The notes: generated by a model from the letters alone, not told the origin. DNA of 64,000 nt from Ovis canadensis (GCF_042477335.2 NC_091256.1:39524001-39588000), one strand, 5' to 3'. Positions 12,543-24,857 are shown, numbered from the stretch's first letter. Made by a program: numbers and translations.

Positions 12543-12700
12543 CAAAAGTGTTCATTGCTCAGCCACGTCCGACTCTTTGTGACCTCATGGACTATAGCCT
12601 GCGAGGCTCTTCTGTCCATGGGATTCTCCAGGCAAGAATACTGGAGTGGGTTGCCATTTCCTTCTCCAGGAGATCTTCCCAACCCAGGGATGGAACCCGA
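12543..12700 (-). repeat. BovA-type SINE inserted in the DAZL retrocopy
   Basis: The BovA core lies between a perfect 13-bp duplication ATACCTAGTAAAG (12530-12542 and 12701-12713). The duplicated target is DAZL-derived sequence in the RRM region, so the SINE is younger than the retrocopy. Confidence 0.93.
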
Positions 12701-12786
12701 ATACCTAGTAAAGAAACCTCTAATTTCGGTTTCGTCCATCCTAACATCAATTCCACCAGCAAAAACAAGGGTATTTGGCATGACTT

Positions 12787-13050
12787 TCAGTTCAGTTCAG
12801 TTCAGTCGCTCAGCCGTGTCCGACTCTTTGCGACCCCATGAATCACAGCACGCTAGGCCTCCCTCTCCATTACCAACTCTCGGAGTTTACTCAAACTCAC
12901 ATCCATCGAGTTGGTGATGCCATCCAGCCATCACATCCTCTGTCGTCCCCTTCTCCTCCTGCCCCCAATCCCTCCCAGCATCAGAGTCTTTTCCAATGAG
13001 TCAACTCTTCGCATGAGGTGGCCAAAGTACTGGAGTTTCAGCTTCAGCAA
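12787..13050 (-). mobile_element. BovB 3'-end fragment inserted in the DAZL retrocopy
   Basis: Starts with repeated TTCAGTTCAG and carries the antisense of the BovB C-terminal coding region. It splits the retrocopy just before the MPNT codons (12781). No clean target duplication was found. Confidence 0.85.
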
Positions 13051-13260
13051 TATACATTACCCTCTGGTAAAACATAGCCTTGGCGGGTCATAGCTGATGA
13101 AGAATTGGGTGCTGGCCTCTGGAGATGGTTGAGTTTGGATTCTCAGGATTTGCAGCAGATATGCTGGCCACAACCAGTGTTCCCGCAGAAGGGTTGGAGG
13201 AGGAGCAGAAGCTGGCTTCAGCCACCTCACTCGTCACTGCTGTTAGTCCTGTTCATGCCC

Positions 13261-14004
13261 CATACCCGGCTTGAATGCGCAGAGGAAGCAGAGAAGAGTG
13301 GCAAGGCCAAGGGGTGCAGGAGAGCTCCCTTGACTTTTTCTTTAGGAGCAACTTGTTCTAGATGGAAAATTCTGGAAGGTCTGTATCAGGGCATATTTTT
13401 CTAGGCTGTCAGTACTAAATTCATTCTTGTGGAGCCAGAGTTCTACCCAATCCAGGGGAAAAGTTAATGGAGGGCAGTGGGTATTGATATTTGTTATCAT
13501 TAATTGATATGTGGTATCAGAATCATTACTATGGTGTTGCTCTCATTACCCTCTTCTTTACCCGGTTGTTTACCTCTCACACCTGATAAAGCAGGGAGGA
13601 AGGATTTGCCCCTCTGACAGGTAATTGGAAAGGTGGCCTGAGTAAACAAAATACATAACAACGAGCATAGAGTCATTTGGGAAATCCCTAGGATTAGCAC
13701 CGTCCTGTTTGGCCAGATCCTTTTCCCACACACTTCAGCATTTTGTCAGTAGCTCAGCACTGCATCTATCATGGAAAGGAAACGAGCTTTTGCCATCCAC
13801 TCTGGCGTGTTTCACCCACTTCCTGCATGTTCATTAGGGGATGTGATACTCCAGCCACCAGGCAGCCCCCACACCTCCTGGAAACACTTTTTGCTTCCTC
13901 TTCTATGCAGCTCTAAGCTGTCCTTAGAGCATTTGGCCTGCTGCTTGCTCTTGGAGCTCTGAGGGGTTCCTGGTGGGAGCTGATGAGTTTTCTGAAGAGC
14001 CTTT

Positions 14005-14040
<36 letters not shown>

Positions 14041-14647
14041 CAAAGATATATCTGTGGTGCTACATCAAATAGCAAAGAAAGATTTAGAATGAAAAGTCAT
14101 AGCCTCCCACTGCATTCTTCCCCCGTCCTCAAACAGCACTTCTGACAGTTTACCTCCCAAACCATAAACAGTATGCTCGACTCCTTAACTTCGCTGTATC
14201 TGTTGACTCTTTGCTACAAAACACAAGGATTTAGCTCCTTTCCTCCTCACTCTGGATTCCATCCTCCTCTCAGATTTTTAATAAATGTGTTGGTAATTTT
14301 AGTTCTTCTCAACACTTTTGCAAATTTCAACAATGTACAAAAACCTCTATTTCTTACTCCTTGAGCTGCAGACAGTGTTTTAATATTGCTTCACATAAAA
14401 TAATACTATGAAGCGGCCGTGTCTTCCACCTCCTCACCCACTGTGGTCTCCTAACCCTGTACCAGTTACACCCTGGTGTTTTTAATATCAAGGTTGGTAA
14501 CCATAATATTCTATTTAGTCCTTTGTTTAAAAGTTTATTTTAAATGCTGAAAACCAATAAGTGACAATTATGTTACCATTATTATGTAAATATTCTTTAT
14601 TGTAGGGCCAATAAATAGCGCTGAGTCCAAAATAAACCCTGGACCAC
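13261..14647. other. Gene-less apart from the (TG)n tract
   Basis: Sequence upstream of the DAZL retrocopy. AT-rich to mixed composition with no recognisable coding or repeat family except the microsatellite. Confidence 0.4.
14005..14040. repeat. (TG)n microsatellite
   Basis: TG repeats with one TT interruption. Confidence 0.95.
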
Positions 14648-15240
14648 TCATACTAAGCAAAGTAAGTCAGAAAAAGACAAATACCATACGCTATCTCCTA
14701 TATGCAGAATCTAAAATATGACACAAATGAGTTTATCCACGAAACAGAAACAGACTCACAGATGGAGAACAGACTTGTAGTTGCCAGGGGGAGCCAGGGG
14801 CAGGAGAGGACTGGATTGGGAGTTTGGGACTGGCAGATGCAAACTATGCTATATTATATTTAAACAAGGTCCTATTTTATAGCACAGGGAACTGTATTCA
14901 TCATCCTGTAATAAACCATAAATGGAAACATATATGTATGTATATATATGTTATGTGTACATAGTAGTCGCTCAGCTGTGTCCAACTCTGCCATCCCATG
15001 GCCTGGAGATGAAGTCCATGGGGAGTCTCCAGGCAAGAATACTGGAGTGGGTTGCCATGCCTTCCATCAGGGAATCTTCCCAACCCAGGGACCGAACCTG
15101 GGTCTCCTGCATTGCAGGCAGCTTCTATACCATCTGAGCCACCAGGGAAGCCCTTATATATACTGATAGATAGGTCCTTGTCTAACTATTTTATACATAG
15201 TGGTACACACCACAACTATACTTTAATAAAAATAATAATA
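14648..15240 (+). mobile_element. L1 3'-end fragment split by a SINE
   Basis: Contains the usual L1 3' sequence: AAGTAAGTCAGAAAAAGACA, AACAGAAACAGACTCACAGA, GGGAACTGTATTCATCATCC. It resumes after the SINE with TGGTACACACCACAACTATA and an A-rich end. Confidence 0.75.
14962..15154 (-). repeat. Bov-tA SINE, antisense, inside L1
   Basis: BovA core plus tRNA-like head complement ending GAGCCACCAGGGAAGCCC. Confidence 0.88.
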
Positions 15241-15534
15241 AAAAAAGAATGCCTTCTTCACTGTAAGATCTGTGGGCCATTCTTATCTGTTCTGATTCTC
15301 ATCTCTCTTCCTCTTCATTGTTCTTTTAATAAAATTTCATCCTCCCAACCCTGTCCACCCTCTCTCCAAGGTCTCTGTTTTCTATATCTAGACCTGGTTG
15401 AACCTCTACATTGCACATTTCATTTGTTTATGTGTACTGATATTTATTATTTGTGCCCATGGCTTCACATTCTGAAACATTCATGACTTTATAGCCTAGC
15501 CCTTCTGTTGTTGTTTGTTATTTTAAATAAAAAG

Positions 15535-15815
15535 TTTATTTTAGAACAGCAAAGGAAACTGTAAACAAAACTAAAAGCAACCTACATACAGGGGGAGGGA
15601 TAAATTAGGAGTATGGAATTAATAGACATGCACCACTATATATAACATAATTAAACAAGGACCTATCTACTGTACAGCATAGGGAAATATATTCAATACT
15701 TTATAATAATCTATAATGAAAACGAACTGGGAAAAAATAAATATATATATCTGAATCACTTTTCTTTACAGCTGAAACTAATACAATATTGCAAATCAAC
15801 TATATACTTCAATTT
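15535..15815 (+). mobile_element. L1 3'-end fragment
   Basis: ACAGCAAAGGAAACTGTAAA, then GGAAATATATTCAATACTTT and GCTGAAACTAATACAATATT, typical of the L1 3' UTR in artiodactyls. Confidence 0.7.
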
Positions 15816-16530
15816 AAAAATCATTCTGAGAATTCTAATTGTAATTTTTGAGCATTTAACGTTCCCAAATAATACTCACTTGCTCTAGAGTCAATCCTTC
15901 AAAGAGACTCACTTATTTCTTTGGAGAAAATAGGATTGTGAGTCTTCACTATCAAAACCTCTTCTTTGGCAAAGACCTGAGACCATGTCTCTCCATTGTG
16001 AATAAAAGGTCAGCTTGCTCCTTGTAGGAGGATGCGTGCATTTCAGCCTCATCTGCAATGGGAGGCTGACCTGGATTCTGTGAACGGAAGAGATATCCCT
16101 GGACGTCACCAAAATCCCTTGTCCAAGGGCATCTTCTAGGCTCCCCCAGAGGCACTAACCACAGAACCATGCAGCCTCTCCTCTCTTTCCTAAGGAAGAC
16201 TTCAAGAAAAGGAGCCCCACCACCACCACCCCTGTCCCCAGAGCCCAGAGAAGCCTCTGAGGAAGATAAATTGAGGGACTAGAATGCAGGAGACCAACAA
16301 TTTGCCCAAAAGCTTGCAGAAGGAAAGCAACCATCATGCCCCACAGAAGCCTATGAGGCAATGATATCTGAGCTGAAACTGACATGCTATTTGCAAAATA
16401 ACGAACCAGACAGCACAGCCCCTACACTTTAACTCTCACGCAAGCACCTGCAGCGGGCAGCCTCTGAGAGGAAGACGTTGCTATTGCTGTATGTTAACAT
16501 TGCCTGTTACAGGGTCTCTCTAAACAGAAT
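15816..16530. other. Unrecognised stretch with two short minus-strand frames
   Basis: Minus-strand frames at 15909-16170 (with SSYKEQADLLFTMERHG) and 16155-16385 have coding-like composition, but I recognise no family and see no exon structure. Confidence 0.3.
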
Positions 16531-16790
16531 AATACCTTTTTTTTTTTTTTTTTTTTTGGTTTAGAGCACAGGGCATTTATTAGCATATCAGAGGTTGTTC
16601 AGAGATGATATTCAGAACCAGCACAGCATTTCAAGGGCAGTTTTGTAATTTCTGCCTTTTCATCTAGAAATTTCCATGATCAATAAAATCCGAAGTTGAT
16701 CACCAGGTGTTGAAAAATGAATAGAAAGCAGCTATCAAAAATAGGACATTTATGTGATGTTCTTTTTCAAACCACTGTGTGTAGTAGCGC
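16531..16790 (-). pseudogene. Unidentified retrocopy 3' end with poly(A) signal and tail
   Basis: A plus-strand run of more than 20 T at about 16537-16558 is followed by sequence whose complement reads CTAATAAATGCCCTGTGCTC and then the A run. That is the arrangement of a polyadenylated mRNA 3' end on the minus strand. The body to about 16790 is AT-rich and non-coding, and a SINE follows at 16787-17002. I do not recognise the parent gene. Confidence 0.45.
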
Positions 16791-17002
16791 GTGGGTGCTC
16801 AGTAGCTTTGGTTGTATTCTACTCGTTACAACCCTATGACTGTAGCCACGCTTCTCTGTCCCTGGGATTCTCCAGGCAAGAACTGGATTGAGTTGTCATG
16901 CCCTCCTCCAGGGGATCTTGCTGACTCAAAGATCGAACCCACATCTCCTGTATCTCCAGCATTGCAGGCAGATTCTTTACCCACTGAACCACCTGGGAAA
17001 AC
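16787..17002 (-). repeat. Bov-tA SINE, antisense, diverged
   Basis: Diverged BovA core (TCTCCAGGCAAGAACTGGAT) and head complement (GAACCACCTGGGAAAACTC). It is flanked by TGTAGTAG on both sides (near 16780 and 17008). Confidence 0.85.
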
Positions 17003-17164
17003 TCATATGTAGTAGTACAGTTTTCTAACTTGAGTCGTGAATAGTCTTACCAAATCAAGTCATTCACCTTTGGAACAAAGGCTAGTTTGTACCTACCCAT
17101 CAGTTTCACTTTCAAATTCAAAAGTAGTCTTTTACTATCCAAAGTTAAAAATTAATCTTGTAAT

Positions 17165-17280
17165 AACTTATAATGGAAAAGAATCTGAAAATGAAAATGT
17201 ATACATATAACTGAATCATTTTGCTGTATACCCCAAACTGACACAACACTGTAAATCAATTACACTTCAATTTTAAAAAG
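17165..17280 (+). mobile_element. L1 3'-terminal fragment
   Basis: ATAACTGAATCATTTTGCTG, CACAACACTGTAAATCAATT and a final ACTTCAATTTTAAAAAG, the typical L1 3' terminus. Confidence 0.75.
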
Positions 17281-18275
<995 letters not shown>

Positions 18276-18305
18276 CAGAGTCCTTACAAGAAGGAAGGCT
18301 ATAGG

Positions 18306-18551
18306 ACTCCCCTGGTGCTACAGTGGATAAGAATCTGCCTGCCAATGCAAGAGGCATGAGTTCGGTTCCTGATCCACAGGGATCCCACATGCAGTGGAGC
18401 AGTGAAGCCACAACTACTGAGCCTGTGCTCTAGAGCCCGGGCTCTGCGACCAAGCGTAGCCCCCATTCTCCGCAACTACAGAAAGCCTGCAAAAAGCAAT
18501 GAAGACCCAGCACAGCCAAAAATAAATAAATAATTTAAAACAAAAAAAAAC
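18306..18551 (+). repeat. CHR-type SINE
   Basis: Head GGACTCCCCTGGTGCTACAG, middle CCACAACTACTGAGCCTGTG, tail AATAAATAAATAATTT. It lies next to the DCTN6 remnant. Confidence 0.9.
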
Positions 18552-20439
18552 AAGGAGAGCTCTAGCTGGAGAGCTCTAGCTCCATCTGCAAGATGGTCTG
18601 GGGACAGGCTTTTGAGGCAAAGGCTCTCAGGTGGGTCTCACAGTCCCGAGAACTTGTTTGCTCTGTCCCAGAACGAGGAGCCATCTCCCGCTGATGGAGG
18701 CCAGAGGAGGGAGGCTAAGCCCCCGCCACCCCCTCGGGGCTCTGTGGAAGAATGAATGACCAGAAAGAAAAAGGGGAAGAGTAGAGAGAGGAGTGTCAGG
18801 AAGGACGCCGTGGAGATGGGCCCTTGCTTCTCTGACACCCTGTTCCTCTGCCTTCCCCACATCACCCGGTTGCTTCTTAAATGTTAACGATGAGAGGAAG
18901 GTTTAGAACTTCCTGGAGTCCAGCCTCAGCCACTGTGAGATGTGTCCAACCAGACTCCAGACGTCTTTGCACATCAGCTTCCTGCCTCCCAGAGGCTGAA
19001 GTCCTGTCAGGAGTGCAGAGCCCTCTCTTCAGGGAAAGCATTTTCAAAGAGGGCAAGAAAGTCAGAGGATGAGATGGTTAGATAACATCACCAACTCACT
19101 GGACATGAATTTGAGCAAACTACGGGAGGTAGTGGAGGACAGAGAAGCCTGGACTGCTGCAGTCCATGGGGTCGCATAGAGTCACGCATGACTTAGTGAC
19201 TGAACAACAACAGGAAGGCAACCCTGGATCCCTGAGTGTGTTGCTTTTGCTGAGAAGGAGTAAGGTAAGAGCAGATCATGGCTCCATGATCCAAGTCCAA
19301 AGGCTCAGTACCCATCATTCTGCGTACCTGGGGCTCCTTGCAGTCACATACATTCCATTTGTACCCCCACAACAATGGGGGACTTTGAGAAGGAAAATCA
19401 AGGCCAAAACACACAACACCATTCACGAAACACAGTATCATCCAAGGCCATGAACCTGAATGCCAGGGACCCCACTGGGATTTGAACATAGGCCCCTTGA
19501 CCAGTGTAGGCTGCACCCACAGCACCTTAATCTCATGGGTAAACAATCTCCCAATCTCAGTAGATGGGCTACCTCTGGGCAGCCAGCTAATCCCATCCGC
19601 AGTTCATTCATTCAATCAACATTCACTGAGCACCGATCAATCACCAGACACCTCAGAGCTGGGGAAACAAAGACAGAGTCCCAGCCAGTAGGAAGCCCAC
19701 CCTTAGTAAACAGACAGCTGCTCGGGGTGATAAGTGTGGCTGGGCTGAAGAGAGGCTGATGTGGATTCTCACTAGCTTCCCAGGGAGCAGTCCATGTCAA
19801 ATTTCTCTGGTGTGACCCTTCTGTGCTGACTAGCAGAGGCAGCCCTGAGCTTTAGGGTTGGAGAAGGCCCCAGGCACGATGATTCATGCCTGTGATCCCT
19901 TCCAAACTTTCTTGTGCCGCAACTTTGACTGTAAAGAAAGTGTCATCCTTGGGGCCCCAAGGACCCTGGCCAGTCTGCCTGTTACCGGTGCTCAGGGCAC
20001 CTGAAGAAATAAGATGAGGCCTAAAAGAAAGAAGTGTGATGAGTCAGGAAATGTGTGGCTAAGACCCAAATAGGAGATGCTGGCTTCTTCATGTAGCAGG
20101 AACCCCTCCCTGCATCTGAGTGGGCCCAGCACCTGCTCTCAGCCCAGGTCCAGCTCCACCTTGTCAAAGTCGAGTGGCCTTGGGCTGCTCTCCGTGATTT
20201 AATATCCACATTTACCAAATGAGGAGAATGATAATACAGCTTTCATTGCAGGGTCATTTGAATCCCTATTTATTAAGCACTTAAACAGTTTTCAGGACTT
20301 GGAAAACACTATGGAAGACCTTTTTTAAAACAGTAGAGAAAGGATTCAAGAAGCTATTTAACTGGTTCCCCTGCCTTCACCCAGGATCCCATCCATGGAG
20401 CAGTTGAAAGAGGACAGGGGTAATCAACAGAAAGGTAGC
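18552..20439. other. Gene-less except a BovB tail at 19062-19212
   Basis: Mixed composition. Several frames of about 65-117 codons are unsupported by family or splice signals. A short diverged repeat-like end (ATTCATTCAATCAACATTCACTGAGC) lies at about 19602. Confidence 0.4.
19062..19212 (+). mobile_element. BovB 3'-end fragment, sense
   Basis: Reads GAGATGGTTAGATAACATCA to CATGACTTAGTGACTGAACA, the diverged C-terminal coding and 3' end of BovB. Confidence 0.8.
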
Positions 20440-20692
20440 ACTGTTGTTGGGAATGTAAATTGGTACAACCACTGTGAAAAACAGTATGGAGGTTCCTCAA
20501 AAAATAAAAATAGAGCTACCATATGATCCTGAAATTCCACTCCTGGGTATATATCCAGAGAAAACTATAATTCAAAAAGACATATGCACCCCAATATTCA
20601 TAGCAGCACTATTCACAATAGCCAGGACATGGAAACAAACTAAATGTCCATTAACAGATGAATGGATAAAGATGTGGTACATATATATATAC

Positions 20693-21225
20693 ATGAAATT
20701 AAAAGACGCTTACTCCTTGGAAGGAAAGTTATGACCAACCTAGATAGCACATTCAAAAGCAGAGACATTACTTTGCCAGCAAAGGTCCATCTAGTCAAGG
20801 CTATGGTTTTTCCAGTGGTCATGTATGGATGTGAGAGTTGGACTGTGAAGAAGGGCTGAGTGCCAAAGAATTGATGCTTTTGAACTGTGGTGTTGGAGAA
20901 GACTCTTGAGAGTCCATTGGACTGCAAGGAGATCCAATCAGTCCATTCTGAAGGAGATCAGCCCTGGGATTTCTTTGGAAGGAATGATGGTAAAGCTGAA
21001 ACTCCAGTACTTCATGCGAAGAGTTGACTCATTGGAAAAGACTTTGATGCTGGGAGGGATTGGGGGCAGGAGGAGAAGGGGACGACAGAGGATGAGATGG
21101 CTGGATGGCATCATGGACTCATTTGAGTGAACTCCGGGAGTTGGTGATGGACAGGGAGGCCTGGCGTGCTGCTATTCATGGGGTCACAAAGAGTCAGACA
21201 TGACTGAGTGACTGAACTGAACTGA
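20693..21225 (+). mobile_element. BovB 3'-end insertion within L1, sense
   Basis: Encodes the broken BovB C-terminus ([37 protein letters not shown]) and ends GACTGAACTGAACTGA. Both junctions lie in (AT)n sequence, so any target duplication is blurred. Confidence 0.88.
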
Positions 21226-21484
21226 TATATATATATATATATATAAACACACAATGGAATATTATTCAGCCACCAAAAAGAATAAAATAATGCCATTTGC
21301 AGCAACATGGATAGACTTAGTGATTATTATACTAAGTGAAGTAAATCAGAGAAAGACAAATATCATATAATACCACTTACATGTGGAATCTAAAACATAA
21401 CACAAATAAACTTATCTATAAAACAGAAATAGAAACAGACTCATAGACATAGAGAACAGACTTATGGTTGCCTAGGGGGTGGGA

Positions 21485-21610
21485 ACGCAACCCACTCCAG
21501 TATTCTTGCCTGGAGAATCCCAGGGACAGAGGAGTCTGGTGGGCTTCCGTCTAAGGGGTCACACAGAGTCGGACACGACTGATGTGACTTAGCAGCAGAA
21601 GCAGCAGCAG
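21485..21610 (+). repeat. BovA SINE monomer in L1
   Basis: BovA unit ending TTAGCAGCAGAAGCAGCAGC AG. The G-rich target GGGGTGGG is duplicated on both sides. Confidence 0.85.
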
Positions 21611-21785
21611 GGGGTGGGGACAGAGAAGGGTTGGACTGGGAGTTTGGGATTAGCAAATGCAAACCATTAAACATAGAATGGATAAACGCCAAGACCCTAA
21701 TGTATAGCATAGGGAATTATATTCAATATCATATAATAAACCATAATGGAAAATAATATGAAAAAATAAAATGTATGATTTCAGT

Positions 21786-22639
21786 CAACACACTAAAGGG
21801 GGGAAAAAAGGAAATTTACAAATGTGTCAACACTGATTATTACAGAGTTGAAGAAATCTGGGTGATTTTTGGTGTCATCTTTATGATTTTTCTGTATTTC
21901 CCATTCATCCCCCACCCCCACCAGCCCCTGACCTGGCTCTGAGCAGTGCCCTCCTGGGCAGTACAAAGGTAGGGGAGTGGTGGGAGATTTTCCTGACTCT
22001 GACCCTGCCACTGAGACTGGGCTGGCTGCTGGCAGGTAGAGGAGGGACGCGGAATACCTGATGTTATGGGAATCACAGTGTTACGCTGCCCATCCAAAGC
22101 ATCTCCAAGGTACTTTGGCTCAGTGGTCGTCTTCTCTTCTCCAAACCCCCACAAGATCACAGGGTCCTCCCAAATGAAGAAACCAAGACCAGAGAGGTCA
22201 CAGGACTCGCCCAGGGTCACCAAGGGGAGAACCCTGTGGCTGTACCTTCAGGCCAAGCAGGATTCAGGCAGCGGCCACGAGGCCCAAGGTAAGAGAGGAA
22301 AGGGTAGCACATGAGCTCGTCAAATGCATAAAACACATTTTACAAGAATTCATTGCTTTTTTAAACTTTTTCTATTGCTCATGTAGAAAACATTTGAAAA
22401 TACAGAAAACTACAAAAAAGAAAATTGAAGTAATCTATAAACATACCTCCTAGATATTAACCTCTATTACCACATAGTGGTATGTTTTCCTCCATGCTAT
22501 TTCAAAATTTAAGGTGTTGGTGTTCGTCGATTTTTATCCTGTTCTCCACTTGGTGTTGTTATAGCATGAAATAAAAGTCTTCAAAAACATGATTTTTAAT
22601 GATGACACAGTTAAATACTAATCATAGCCAACACTTTTA
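21786..22639. other. Gene-less, nothing firm
   Basis: GAAACCAAGACCAGAGAGGTCACAGG near 22180 looks MIR-like but is too weak. The rest shows nothing recognised. Confidence 0.35.
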
Positions 22640-22920
22640 TAACATGGTTTTGTTAACTCGGGTTTCCATAACAAAATACCACAGACTACAACAGACATTT
22701 ATCACCTCACACTTCTGGAGGCTGGGAGGCTCAAGGTCAAGGTGGCAGCTGATTCGGTCTCTGGTGAGAGCACACTTCCTGGCTTGTCTTGCTGTGTGCT
22801 CACGTGGTAGAGAGAGAGTTCTGTTGCAGCTTCCTCTTTTATAAGAGCATTAATTCCACTGTGAGGGCCTCATCTTCATTATCTCATCTAAACCCAATTA
22901 ATCCCTAAAGACCCCCACAG
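22640..22920 (+). mobile_element. Ancient LTR-like interspersed repeat, family unassigned
   Basis: TTTCCATAACAAAATACCAC, ACTTCTGGAGGCTGGGAGGC and CCTCATCTTCATTATCTCAT resemble a common old mammalian repeat that I associate with LTR elements. It has no coding remnant, and I cannot name the subfamily. Confidence 0.5.
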
Positions 22921-23919
22921 CTGCACTTACTGTGAACCCAGATCACAGAGAATTTTACAAGCAGGAGTTCCCCAGCTCCTCACCAGGAAGGGCTGTCATT
23001 GCCCCCATTTCGCAGATGAGGAACCTGCGGCCCAGAGAGGTAGCTTGTTATTAATTTGGGGTTTGAGGTTTAAACTCAAGCCATCTGGACGGAAGGAAGT
23101 GCGCAAAGTGTGAATTATAGAGCACACTAAGAGAAAACGAAAGTGCATATCTGGGTTCTCCTTTAGGGAGATGAGTCAGGTCTCTGTGATGAGCTAACAT
23201 TCAATATGATATGTGGAGAATGAGTTGGATTCAGCCAGGCAGAGTGGTGGAAAGAGAGGTGAACTGCGCCAGGCTGGTGACTCACCGCTCCCTGCTCTTA
23301 CTTTTAAGTTGAAAACACCCAAACAGCCAGATTTTTCATGATCATTTTGAAACTTTAAAAATGGGGTGCGGTAGCTATAATCGTACAATTTTCATTCCTT
23401 TTATTCCCTTACAACTTTTAGTAATTTTTTCCCTCACAAATTTTAGTAGATCATCTATACCTGTTTGATGGATTTTGTTTTTAACTTAGAAGAATTCCAC
23501 ACTCTTCCCTGTTTTACACAGTTACTATACACCTCATTTTGATTGCTCTGTGTTGTCATCATGTCTGTTGATGGGACACCATAGTTTGTTTTGTTTTCAC
23601 TACTGGAAGCACTGCTGTTATAAACCTCTCTATACATGCAGCGCTTTTCTTCTGACCTACAGGAGGCAGGGGTAGATTTACAGGTGGTACTGGCCCTTTT
23701 GCTACTCTATTTGCATTCCAAAAGGAATATTCACATTTTCTAAGTCTTTAGCAATGAAATGACTGCATCTGTTTCCCCAAATTTTGGGAATTTTCAAACT
23801 AGATTTCTTGAGTAGCTATTGATAAATCTAGCACCTCACCAGTGTTTAAGTTGCCCTGCCGTATAATTTTAGCTTTCATATTTAGGGTTTTATTTCTTCT
23901 AAACTCTCTTATGTTGAAA
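22921..23919. other. Gene-less; MIR-like core near 22990-23060
   Basis: CATTTCGCAGATGAGGAACC TGCGGCCCAGAGAGG suggests an old MIR. The remainder is AT-rich without recognised content. Confidence 0.4.
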
Positions 23920-24040
23920 AAGGGTAATTTTAGACATCAACTGCAGAAAATATCCATCCTGAGAAAGAAAACTGGAGCTGGAAGAATCAGACTCCCTGAC
24001 CTCAGACCACACCATAAACCTATAGTAACAAAAACAGCAT

Positions 24041-24100
24041 GAACTTCCCTGGTGGTCCAGTGGTTATGTCATCATGCTTCCAGTGCAGGGGGCAAGGGTT
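24041..24100 (+). repeat. CHR SINE head fragment
   Basis: AACTTCCCTGGTGGTCCAGT GGTTATG and the following CAGTGCAGGGGGC are the start of a CHR SINE, cut short after about 60 bp. Confidence 0.75.
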
Positions 24101-24387
24101 CATGGAATTAAGACAATGTGGTGTTGGTAGGGAAGACAGGTACACCAGCAGAACAAAAGAGAGAGTCAGAAACAGACCCATGGATGTATGAATGCTTGAT
24201 TTATCACAAATGTACAGATTTGTACATTTATTTTTATGTATTTATCTATATATTTTATGTGTGCATTTTTTAAATGTACAAAATTGTAATAAAGAAAGAA
24301 TGCTCTTTTCAACAAATAGTGCTCTTTGAAGTATCTATATGGAAAAAAATAAAATCGGACCCCTATCTCACATCATACAAATCAATT

Positions 24388-24715
24388 CTTTTTTTTAATT
24401 AAAGTATAATTGAATTACCATGTTGTGTTAATTTCTGCTGTACAGCAGATTCAGATATGTATATGTATATATATGTGTATATATATGTACATTCTTTATT
24501 TGTACGTGTATATATACATATATGTGTGTGTGTGTGTGTATATATACATATATAGACATTCTTTCCTTATATTTCTTTCCATGATGGTTTATCTCAGGAT
24601 ATTGAATATAGTTCCCTGTGCCATATAGTAGGACCTTGTTGTAATTCTATATGTAATAGTTTGGGTCTGCTAATCCCCAGTTCCCAGTCCATCCCTTCCC
24701 TCATCCATCCCTCAA
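24388..24715 (-). mobile_element. Inverted L1 3'-end fragment with TA/TG-rich core
   Basis: The complement of GGATATTGAATATAGTTCCC and CATATAGTAGGACCTTGTTG is the L1 3' UTR, here opposite to the surrounding L1. The middle (24456-24556) is a TA/TG low-complexity run. Confidence 0.7.
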
Positions 24716-24857
24716 ATGAGTTCTTGGTGGATTATAGACCTAAATGTGTGAGGCACAGCTAAAAAAACTTTAGGAGAGAACAGAGGGTTTCTATCTTAAT
24801 GAACAAAGGGTAGGGCAAGACTCCTTGGACACGTAAGACACTAAAAGAACTGTCATA

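Larger units (their letters stand above)
11836..13162 (-). pseudogene. DAZL: DAZL processed pseudogene, full-length CDS equivalent, interrupted by two retroposons
   Basis: The minus strand reads as intronless DAZL, the germ-cell RNA-binding translation regulator. Clear blocks are SAANPENPNSTISR, GGIDVRMDETEI (RRM start), KQNLRAYHV, TMNPITQYVQAYPPYP, ITGYQLPVYNYQ, GNGPQKKSV and a KDKRVHRF-type C-terminus. Damage seen: the start codon is ATA, two bases are lost near residue 15, Arg becomes TGA after KIITD, Gln becomes TAG before PHPLVF, and a frameshift and TGA lie near the C-terminus. Removing a SINE (12543-12700 plus one duplicated target) and a BovB piece (about 12787-13050) leaves 892 nt, against 888 for a 295-codon CDS. 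The gene has introns in mammals, so this is a retrocopy. 5' UTR-like sequence continues to about 13260. Residual open frames of 137 and 95 residues here are remnants, not genes. Confidence 0.93.
20440..21785 (+). mobile_element. L1 ORF2 end and 3' UTR, interrupted by BovB and a SINE
   Basis: The L1 ORF2 C-terminal coding sequence is readable ([18 protein letters not shown] near 20505-20560), followed after the BovB insertion by TGGAATATTATTCAGCCACC and the 3' UTR with GGGAATTATATTCAATATCA. The L1 is therefore older than the BovB (20693-21225) and SINE (about 21485-21610) insertions. Confidence 0.85.

Noticed and set aside
12494..12781. 95-codon frame that begins like DAZL
   Set aside because: It joins the DAZL retrocopy to an inserted SINE. 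It has no separate identity and the retrocopy has stops elsewhere.
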